Assembly: GCA_963786985.1 (NCBI GenBank)
Contig: CAWBBL010000017.1
Location: forward strand, 99,105-163,104
Length of the DNA stretch: 64,000 nt
Origin: Desertimonas sp963786985
Lineage (GTDB): Bacteria > Actinomycetota > Acidimicrobiia > Acidimicrobiales > Ilumatobacteraceae
Direction: 5' to 3'
The notes beneath the pieces were generated by a model, which was given only the letters and a program-made list of their open reading frames with translations, ran no database searches and was not told where the DNA came from. Both the position numbers and the translations under genes were made by a program. Below are positions 35,408-41,880 of this stretch, in pieces. The first letter of the stretch is position 1. The number at the start of each line of letters is the position of its first letter.

Positions 35408-35803
35408 TCAGGTCGGGTCGAGGTCGTAGGCGGTGGGATGGCGTGGTTCGTAGAGCAGGATCAGGCCGGCTCCGGGGAGTCGCATCGACGCCGCCACGCC
35501 GAAGCCTTCGTCGCTGATGTCGCCGTCGAACACCGCCCCCTTGGCCTCCAACTCGGCTTTCGTCGTGGCGATGTCGTCGCACATCAGCGAGATCTCGTGA
35601 TGCACGGGGTGGGCGTACTCCTCGCCCTCCCACGTCCCTGACGTGGGGTGGACGCCCAGCTCGCTGGGCCCCGTACGGAAGATCAGCCAGCCCTCCTCGG
35701 AGGCGGGATCTTCGGTGTGCGGCCAGCCGAGCACGTCACGAAGGAACGCCCGTGTTGCCGGCGGGTCGTCGGAGTAGATGAGCGTGTGGATCGCTGTGAT
35801 CAT
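35408..35803 (-). CDS. Glyoxalase/bleomycin-resistance (VOC) family protein
   Basis: The 131-aa single-domain protein has the VOC beta-alpha-beta-beta-beta pattern: IHTLIYSDDPPATRAFLRDV with a possible metal His, GWLIFRTGPSELGVHP, VHHEISLMCDDIATTKAELE and LPGAGLILLYEPRHP with metal-binding residues. Such proteins act in glyoxalase-like, dioxygenase or antibiotic-binding roles; the substrate cannot be told. It is monocistronic, and its start faces the SCO6745-like gene across a 56-base divergent spacer. Confidence 0.82.
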   Translation of the reverse strand: MITAIHTLIYSDDPPATRAFLRDVLGWPHTEDPASEEGWLIFRTGPSELGVHPTSGTWEGEEYAHPVHHEISLMCDDIATTKAELEAKGAVFDGDISDEGFGVAASMRLPGAGLILLYEPRHPTAYDLDPT

Positions 35804-35859
35804 CCCTCCACAGTAAGTCCGATCGGAGACCGGGCCGGGCGGTCGGGCAGACTGCCCGG

Positions 35860-36735
35860 ATGTCCCGTGATCCCGCCCTCGCCCGGCAGCTGTGGCAACG
35901 CCTCGAACTGATCCACGCGGTCACGTATTTCAGTCCCGAGGCCGTTGGGGCATTGCGTGAGGCCGGCTACAAGGGCTTCTGGATGGGCTATTTCGCCGGG
36001 CGGGCCGCTCCACTCGGAGCGGTCGGGCCGGAGGTGGTGACCGCGCTGTTCTACAACTTCGCCCCGTCGCGCGTTGCCCGAGCGTTGCCCGACGCGTGGG
36101 ACTTCGCGCCGCCGGAGACCGCCCTTGGCGCCCGGTTGCACGGATCGGTCTCCGCCCTGCAGCGCGTCCTCGACGGCGCCGATGTCACCGAGGCCGCCGA
36201 CCTCGCTCGCCGGGCGGCTGAGTCGGCGCCACCGGAGGGTCGGGCGCTGTTCGCCGCCAACGCCGCACTGCCGTGGCCCGACGAGCCCCTCGGTGTGTTG
36301 TGGCACGCCGCAACACTGCTCCGGGAACACCGCGGCGACGGCCACGTCGCTGTGCTGACCGCCGCCGGCGTGGCCGGACGCGAGGCGAACGTGATCCACT
36401 CCGCGGGTGGCGGCGCGCCGCGCGACTTCATGACGATCGGGCGTGACTACGACGACCAGGAGTGGGCAGCCAACGTCTCCCACCTCGCCGAGCGCGGCGT
36501 GCTGACGCCGGACGGACAACTCACCGCCGAAGGATTGGCGTTCAAGGCCGATCTCGAAGAACGCACCGATCGCATCGCGCTCGCGGCGTTCGCCGTGCTC
36601 GATGACGACGAGGTCAACCGGCTCCTGGCCCTCGTGCTGCCGCTCGCCCGCGCCGTGTTCGCCGCCGGCGACGTACCGCCGATGACTGCGCTCGGACCGC
36701 TCACGGCGGCGCTGGACGACGGCGCCGCGTCCTGA
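35860..36735 (+). CDS. SCO6745-family protein
   Basis: The 291-aa protein matches the actinobacterial SCO6745/SalK-like family through LWQRLELIHAVTYFSPEAVG, GFWMGYFAGRAAPLGAV and VVTALFYNFAPSRVARALPD near the N-terminus, and later a winged-helix-like region (ANVSHLAERGVLTPDGQLTA). Members are linked to antibiotic gene clusters but have no proven reaction. It is alone on the plus strand. The next gene is rpsA, 159 bases downstream. Confidence 0.75.
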   Translation: MSRDPALARQLWQRLELIHAVTYFSPEAVGALREAGYKGFWMGYFAGRAAPLGAVGPEVVTALFYNFAPSRVARALPDAWDFAPPETALGARLHGSVSALQRVLDGADVTEAADLARRAAESAPPEGRALFAANAALPWPDEPLGVLWHAATLLREHRGDGHVAVLTAAGVAGREANVIHSAGGGAPRDFMTIGRDYDDQEWAANVSHLAERGVLTPDGQLTAEGLAFKADLEERTDRIALAAFAVLDDDEVNRLLALVLPLARAVFAAGDVPPMTALGPLTAALDDGAAS

Positions 36736-36782
36736 GCTCGTCCTCCAGCCGCTTGGCGGGAGCCGTGCGGCATTGCCGCTGC

Positions 36783-36894
36783 TAGCCTGTGCCGCCGGAC
36801 TTCGGGCCTTCCCGCGCCGTCATCGACGGCGGGTAGCCCGTCCTCCGGTTCCCATCCGCCAACGATCCTGTCCATCCGAAAGCAGCACGAACTC
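36783..36894 (+). promoter_or_regulatory. Predicted promoter and structured leader of rpsA
   Basis: A TAGCCT hexamer (36783-36788) could be the -10 box and leaves a leader of about 100 bases before rpsA. The leader holds a hairpin GCCGTC-ATC-GACGGC (36816-36830), extended by CCC/GGG at 36811-36833. Ribosomal protein S1 genes are often autoregulated at translation in other bacteria, so the structure may have such a role; this is inference. Confidence 0.35.
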
Positions 36895-38508
36895 TTGTCC
36901 GAAACCACGATCACCCCCTCGTCGATGGGCACCTTCGACGAGGAGGGCAACTACACCCCCCGCGAGATCTCCGTCGACGATCTCGGAATGTCCTTCGCCG
37001 ACGCCATCGACGGCACGATGGTCGAAGTCGATGACGGCCAGATCGTCACCGGCACGATCGTCAAGATCGACAAAGACGAAGTCCTCCTCGACATCGGCTA
37101 CAAGTCCGAGGGCGTCATCCCGGCACGCGAGCTGAGCATCCGCAACGACATCGACCCGAACGAGATCGTGTCGATCGGCGAGAAGGTCGAGGCCCTCGTC
37201 CTCCAGAAGGAGGACAAGGAAGGCCGCCTGATCCTGTCCAAGAAGCGGGCGCAGTACGAGCGGGCATGGGGAACGATCGAGCGGATCAAGGAGGAGGACG
37301 GTGTCGTCGAGGGACCGGTGATCGAGGTCGTCAAGGGTGGCCTCATCGTCGACATCGGACTGCGCGGCTTTCTGCCCGCCTCGCTCGTCGAACTGCGTCG
37401 CGTCCGCGACCTGCAGCCCTACGTCGGCCAGCGCATCCAGGCCAAGATCATCGAGCTCGACAAGAACCGCAACAACGTCGTGCTCAGTCGTCGAGCCCAC
37501 CTCGAAGAGACCCAGAAGGAGTCCCGCGACTCGTTCCTCAACAACCTCAAGGTCGGCGAGGTCCGCGAAGGCACGGTGTCGTCGGTCGTCAGCTTCGGCG
37601 CGTTCGTCGACCTCGGCGGGATGGACGGCCTGATCCACGTCAGCGAGCTGTCGTGGAAGCATGTCGACCATCCGGGGTCGGTGGTCGCCGTCGGCGACCA
37701 GGTGACGGTCCAGGTGCTCGACGTCGATATGAGCCGTGAGCGGATCAGCCTGTCGCTGAAGGCGACACAGCAGGATCCCTGGCAGGAGTTCGCCTCCACT
37801 CACGAGGTCGGCCAGCTCGTCTACGGGCGGGTCACCAAACTCGTCCAGTTCGGTGCGTTCGTCCAGGTCGGTGACGGCATCGAGGGTCTCGTGCACATCT
37901 CCGAGATGTCCACCCATCACGTCGACTCACCCGACCAGGTCGTCACGCCTGGCGAGGAGCTGTGGGTCAAGATCATCGATCTCGATCTCGCCCGCCGCCG
38001 CATCAGCCTGTCGATCAAGCAGGCCGCCGAGGGCGGCGAGCTCGCCGAGGAGTATCGCGAGCACTTCGAGGTCGACGAGCACGGCAACTGGGCGTCGGGC
38101 GATTCGGACGCCGAGCGTGAGGCAGCCTGGTCGGAGTACTACGGCGACGAGGTCGGCGCTCCGCCGGCCACCGAGCAAGCGGAGGCGCCGACCGCCGACG
38201 ACTCGGCCACGGCGAGCGTTGTCGCCGACGAGACCGTCGCTGCCGACGAGACCGTCGCTGCCGACGAGACCGTCGCTGCCGAAGGACCGTCGCTGCCGAG
38301 GAGTCCGCTGCTGCCGAGGAGACCGCTGCTGCCGAGGAGACCGTCGCTGCCGAGGAGACCGTCGCTGCCGAGGAGACCGTCGCTGCCGAGGAGACCGCTG
38401 CTGCCGGCGAGACCGTCGCTGCCGGCGAGACCGCCGCCGACGACGAGACCGCCGCGGCAACCACATCCGCCGAGTGACGCGAGCCCCCCGCACCTGACCC
38501 GACGATGA
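36895..38508 (+). CDS. rpsA: 30S ribosomal protein S1 (C-terminal tail frameshifted)
   Basis: Four S1 RNA-binding domains fill about residues 45-385 (e.g. VTGTIVKIDKDEVLLDIGYK, GPVIEVVKGGLIVDIGLRGF, VSFGAFVDLGGMDGLIHVSE, FGAFVQVGDGIEGLVHISEM). The TTG start at 36895 is uncertain; ATG 36925 is an alternative. After repeated DETVAA units the reading frame changes near 38281-38286. The frame given here ends in an Arg/Pro-rich tail overlapping coaE. One extra base would restore a long E-E-T-V-A-A tail ending at a TGA at 38475-38477. The acidic version is surely the ancestral one. S1 binds mRNA for translation initiation. Confidence 0.9.
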   Translation: MSETTITPSSMGTFDEEGNYTPREISVDDLGMSFADAIDGTMVEVDDGQIVTGTIVKIDKDEVLLDIGYKSEGVIPARELSIRNDIDPNEIVSIGEKVEALVLQKEDKEGRLILSKKRAQYERAWGTIERIKEEDGVVEGPVIEVVKGGLIVDIGLRGFLPASLVELRRVRDLQPYVGQRIQAKIIELDKNRNNVVLSRRAHLEETQKESRDSFLNNLKVGEVREGTVSSVVSFGAFVDLGGMDGLIHVSELSWKHVDHPGSVVAVGDQVTVQVLDVDMSRERISLSLKATQQDPWQEFASTHEVGQLVYGRVTKLVQFGAFVQVGDGIEGLVHISEMSTHHVDSPDQVVTPGEELWVKIIDLDLARRRISLSIKQAAEGGELAEEYREHFEVDEHGNWASGDSDAEREAAWSEYYGDEVGAPPATEQAEAPTADDSATASVVADETVAADETVAADETVAAEGPSLPRSPLLPRRPLLPRRPSLPRRPSLPRRPSLPRRPLLPARPSLPARPPPTTRPPRQPHPPSDASPPHLTRR

Positions 38509-39110
38509 TCGTCGTCGGACTGACGGGCGGGATCGGAAGCGGTAAGTCGACCGTCTCCCGGCTGCTCGCCGACCGCGGCGCGGTCATCGTCGATGCCGAC
38601 GCCATCGTCCATCAGCTCCAGGAGCCCGGTCAGCCGCTGCTCGACGAACTGGCCGAGCGATTCGGCGACGACATCATCGACGCTGACGGTGCTCTCGATC
38701 GGGCCAAGCTGGCCACCGCCGTGTTCGAGGACGCCGAGGCGGTCAAGGATCTCAACGCGATCGTTCATCCCGCGGTGCGCGCGGAGATCGTCCGTCGGGT
38801 GGCCGGCCACGCCGGCACCGACAACGTGGTCGTTCTCGACGTCCCGTTGATCACCGACCGGGAGACGTATGCGATGTCCGGCCTCGTCGTCGTCGATGTC
38901 CCTGTGGAGGTCGCCATCGAGCGCGTCGTCGCCGACCGCCAGATGTCCAGCGACGAGGTGCGCGCCCGGATTGCCCGTCAGATCTCGCGCGACCGACGCC
39001 TGGCCTTGGCCGATCGGGTGATCGACAACTCCGGCGATCGCGAAGCCCTGCGACGCCAGGTCGACGAGACCTGGGCCTGGATCCGCACGCTGCCGCCGCA
39101 TCAAGGCTGA
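38505..39110 (+). CDS. coaE: Dephospho-CoA kinase
   Basis: This 201-aa P-loop kinase begins VVGLTGGIGSGKSTVSRLLA (Walker A). It follows the CoaE pattern with DADAIVHQLQEPGQPLLDEL, AIVHPAVRAEI and VVLDVPLITDRETYAMSGLV. It performs the last step of coenzyme A synthesis. The ATG overlaps the end of the frameshifted rpsA frame by four bases. The rpsA-coaE order is common in Actinobacteria. A CoaE-specific C-terminal GrpB domain, seen in mycobacteria, is absent. Confidence 0.93.
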   Translation: MIVVGLTGGIGSGKSTVSRLLADRGAVIVDADAIVHQLQEPGQPLLDELAERFGDDIIDADGALDRAKLATAVFEDAEAVKDLNAIVHPAVRAEIVRRVAGHAGTDNVVVLDVPLITDRETYAMSGLVVVDVPVEVAIERVVADRQMSSDEVRARIARQISRDRRLALADRVIDNSGDREALRRQVDETWAWIRTLPPHQG

Positions 39111-39111
39111 C

Positions 39112-39762
39112 GTGGACGCCGTCACGGTTGTCCTGGTCGCCGCGTTTGCGGTGTTCGCCATCGCCGACTGGGTGGCGATCGGCCAGCGGCACGCGGCGCG
39201 ACGGCGCATCACGAAGCCGGCGGCGACGTGCCTCCTCGTCGGCATCGCCGCCGTTGCCGGACAGATGGAGGGCGCGGCACGGGTCGCCCTCGTGGTCGCC
39301 GTCTTGTTGTGTCTCGCCGGCGACGTGGCCTTGCTAGGTGACAGCGACGAGCGGTTCCTGGTCGGCCTGGGAGCGTTCGCCCTCGGCCATGTCGCGTACG
39401 TCGTCACGGCGCTGCTCGTCGGGGTGTCGTGGCCCCGGCTCGCCGTGGCGTTCCCCGTGCTCGCCGCGCTCCTCGGGTTCCAGGCGGTGACGCGCATGCT
39501 GCCGGGCGCGTTGCGTCATGGCGGTCCGCCGATGCTCGGGGCGGTGGTCGCCTACACGTTGATCATTTCGGCGATGGTCGTCACCGCGACCGGGACACCG
39601 AGCTGGCTGGCGTTCGCCGGAGCCACGTTGTTCGCGGTCAGTGACTCGATGATCGCCTACGACCGCTTCGTGCGGCCGTTACGACGGGCTGACCTCCCGA
39701 TCATGGTCACCTACCACACCGGTCAGCTACTGCTGATCGCCGGTCTGATCATCGGCGGCTGA
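39112..39762 (+). CDS. Lysoplasmalogenase (YhhN/TMEM86 family) membrane protein
   Basis: The 216-aa protein has about eight transmembrane segments and the family motifs RRITKPAATCLLV, LLCLAGDVALLGDSDERFLVGLG (split across two helices, with conserved Asp), FALGHVAYV and ATLFAVSDSMIAYDRF. YhhN/TMEM86 proteins hydrolyse or remodel ether lysolipids. The GTG start is one base after the coaE stop, so they are co-transcribed. The 3' end overlaps the convergent surface-protein gene by 14 bases. Confidence 0.85.
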   Translation: MDAVTVVLVAAFAVFAIADWVAIGQRHAARRRITKPAATCLLVGIAAVAGQMEGAARVALVVAVLLCLAGDVALLGDSDERFLVGLGAFALGHVAYVVTALLVGVSWPRLAVAFPVLAALLGFQAVTRMLPGALRHGGPPMLGAVVAYTLIISAMVVTATGTPSWLAFAGATLFAVSDSMIAYDRFVRPLRRADLPIMVTYHTGQLLLIAGLIIGG

Positions 39763-41806
39763 CGTCGACACCGACGTGCCGTGCCCGAGCAGCAGCGAGC
39801 AGCAGCAGCCCGCTGACGGCGACCAGCGCGGCGACCAGCGCCGCGCCTGTCACCCCAGCACCGGTCGCCGGCAAGGTGCCGAGGGTGCCCGGCGCCGTCG
39901 AACCTGTCGCATCAGCAGGGCTCCCGGCGGTGACCGCCGTGGTCGGGCCGCCCTCCTGAACCGTCCCGGTCGTGGCCGATGGATCGATCGGCTCGGTCGC
40001 TGTCGAGTCGGTCGCCGGCTCGGTAGTTTCGGGTTGATCCGCTGGCGCGAGGCACGAGCCGATCTCGATCGGCGTGGAAAACGACGCCCCCGGGCTCGAC
40101 AGGCTCGACACCGTCAACTCGTAGGAGCCGGCGGGAACGTGGCGAGCCGACTGTTGGTTGTTCTGGTCGCCTTCGAAGTGGACCTCCGGCTTTCCGGCCA
40201 CGATGCCCTGCCCGTCGTTGATCGACCAGCCGACGATGTTCGGATCGGCGTAGTGGTCGATGACGAAGTACAGCGCCTCCGTTGCATCGCCGGGGAGGCA
40301 CAGCGTGCTCACCCCGTACACGACGAGGCCGTAGTCGGGCTGGGGTCCGGAGCAGTCGAGGATCTCGAACGTCGCACTGTCGGTCAGGTCCGGGAAGCCG
40401 GCCGCCGTGATCGTCGCCGTGTACGTGCCGGGGCCGAGCGGTGGTGACTTCGTCATGTGCGCCCCGGACACGTGGAAGTAGCCGTTGAACGACTCGATCA
40501 CCGCACTGTCGGACTCCAGGGTCCAGTCGTACGTCAGGTCTCCCGTGCCGCCGAGGAACAGGTAGTTGGCGTTGAGCACGATGAACTCGGCCCATCCATC
40601 GAGCTGCACCGGGTCGGCGCAGTGGGGAGTCACGTGAAGGATCTGCGGGGCGGCCAACGGCGCCACCGGCCCGACCGATGGAACGTCGGGGGCGCACGGC
40701 GATACCTCAACCGAGACGTTGGCCACCAGTGCCGCGTCGTCCGCGTCGGTCACGTTGACCATGAACGTCCCGGAGTGCACGTATTTGACGTCGTGGATGA
40801 TCCAATGCGTGTTTCCGAGGCTGCCGAGGTCGCCGCTGTCGACGAGCGTCTGTTGTTGGGTCCACGTGACGGCGAAGTCATAGTCCCTCGCCGAGTCGTC
40901 ATCGTTGGGCTGGTTCTGCACGGCGAACGTGAACACACCGCTGCCGTTGTTCGGCCCGAAGTCCTCGGCGCACGTCACCGAGGGCACGAGGACGAGCGGG
41001 CCGAAGGGGCCCATGGCCGGTGCCGGTTGGTTGGCGCAGTCGGGCAGCACGACCTCGGCGCTCGACATGGCGCCGAGGGCGGTGTCGGTCACCGTGAACA
41101 GGTACGCGCCTGGGTCGACGATGTCGAGGTAGACGACGTCGGTCCCCCAGGCGAGCAGCTGCAGGTGGCCGTCGTCGAGCACCGTCGCGTTGGCGTCGGT
41201 GAGCGACCAGTCGTAGAACGCCTCGAACGGGACGGGGTAGTGGAACGTGTCGACGTTCTGGACGAGCAACTTGGCGCCGGGAGATCCGTTGACGCAATAC
41301 GTGGTGACGTCGACGATCACCGGTGGTTGCACCACGGGGCTCTCCGGATCGACGACCACGGGCGCGGACATCACGAACGGGGCCGTTTGGAACTCCGAGG
41401 TCGGTGGCTCGGGGACCGGCTGAACGGTGGTCGTGCTGTCGGGTGGGTTGACTGCCGGCGTGGTGTTCGACTCGGTCCTCGTTGTTGTTGTCGGGAGAGC
41501 CGGGGAGGTGGTCACCTGCTCCGGCGACGTGATGTTCGGCGGGGAGGTCGTCGTCGGGATCGGCACTGTCGTCGGAACAGCCGATGTCGTGGTCGGCCGG
41601 GGCCGCGTCGTCACCGGTGCCGAAGTCGTCGGCCGGCTTCGGGTCGTCGTGGTCGGCTGCGGTATCAGCGCGGTCGTTGCGGTGGAGCAGGTGGCGCCAA
41701 CAACCACCACCATCACCGCAACGACCGTGGCGGCGCCGGCGGTCCACCGGCGCCGCGGTGCCCCGCCAGGATCGTCTCCGGTCGGTTCCGTAGTGTGGTT
41801 CCGCAT
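39749..41806 (-). CDS. Cell-wall-anchored surface protein with LPATG sorting signal
   Basis: The 685-aa protein has an N-terminal signal anchor (GAATVVAVMVVVVGATC) and a long Thr/Pro-rich, probably glycosylated stretch (residues about 45-140). Several beta-sandwich-like repeats follow, each with Cys pairs and DW-type motifs (FYDWSLTDANATV, LTYDWTLESDSAV). A second Thr/Glu-rich linker precedes the sorting signal: LPATG at residues 645-649, a hydrophobic helix, then basic ARARHVGVDVSRR. This is a typical sortase substrate. No sortase gene is nearby. The start has a GGAGGG ribosome binding site, and an 11-bp direct repeat upstream links it to the SARP regulator. Confidence 0.85.
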   Translation of the reverse strand: MRNHTTEPTGDDPGGAPRRRWTAGAATVVAVMVVVVGATCSTATTALIPQPTTTTRSRPTTSAPVTTRPRPTTTSAVPTTVPIPTTTSPPNITSPEQVTTSPALPTTTTRTESNTTPAVNPPDSTTTVQPVPEPPTSEFQTAPFVMSAPVVVDPESPVVQPPVIVDVTTYCVNGSPGAKLLVQNVDTFHYPVPFEAFYDWSLTDANATVLDDGHLQLLAWGTDVVYLDIVDPGAYLFTVTDTALGAMSSAEVVLPDCANQPAPAMGPFGPLVLVPSVTCAEDFGPNNGSGVFTFAVQNQPNDDDSARDYDFAVTWTQQQTLVDSGDLGSLGNTHWIIHDVKYVHSGTFMVNVTDADDAALVANVSVEVSPCAPDVPSVGPVAPLAAPQILHVTPHCADPVQLDGWAEFIVLNANYLFLGGTGDLTYDWTLESDSAVIESFNGYFHVSGAHMTKSPPLGPGTYTATITAAGFPDLTDSATFEILDCSGPQPDYGLVVYGVSTLCLPGDATEALYFVIDHYADPNIVGWSINDGQGIVAGKPEVHFEGDQNNQQSARHVPAGSYELTVSSLSSPGASFSTPIEIGSCLAPADQPETTEPATDSTATEPIDPSATTGTVQEGGPTTAVTAGSPADATGSTAPGTLGTLPATGAGVTGAALVAALVAVSGLLLLAAARARHVGVDVSRR

Positions 41807-41856
41807 TCCAGCCCTCCGCCCGATGACACGTCGCTGCCGCCACCGTGACTGGCCGT

Positions 41857-41877
41857 GATAACGAGCGGATAACGAGC
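41857..41877 (-). promoter_or_regulatory. Direct repeat with 11-bp period, candidate SARP operator
   Basis: Read on the minus strand, GCTCGTTATC occurs twice (41877-41868 and 41866-41857), spaced by one base, giving an 11-bp period. Proteins with SARP/OmpR-like winged helices bind direct repeats of this period, usually just upstream of the -10 box. The site lies between the stop of the SARP regulator gene and the start of the surface-protein gene. It is AT-rich against its surroundings. Confidence 0.5.
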
Positions 41878-41880
41878 AAG

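Noticed and set aside
38215..38460. Short tandem repeats in the rpsA tail looking like a CRISPR or minisatellite array
   Set aside because: The 18-bp units are codon repeats (E/D-E-T-V-A-A) without spacers, so they are protein-coding repeats.
39749..41806. Possible lipoprotein lipobox near ATCSTATT at the surface-protein N-terminus
   Set aside because: The hydrophobic stretch ends in GATCS, which only loosely fits a lipobox, and the C-terminal LPATG sorting signal is a stronger anchor.
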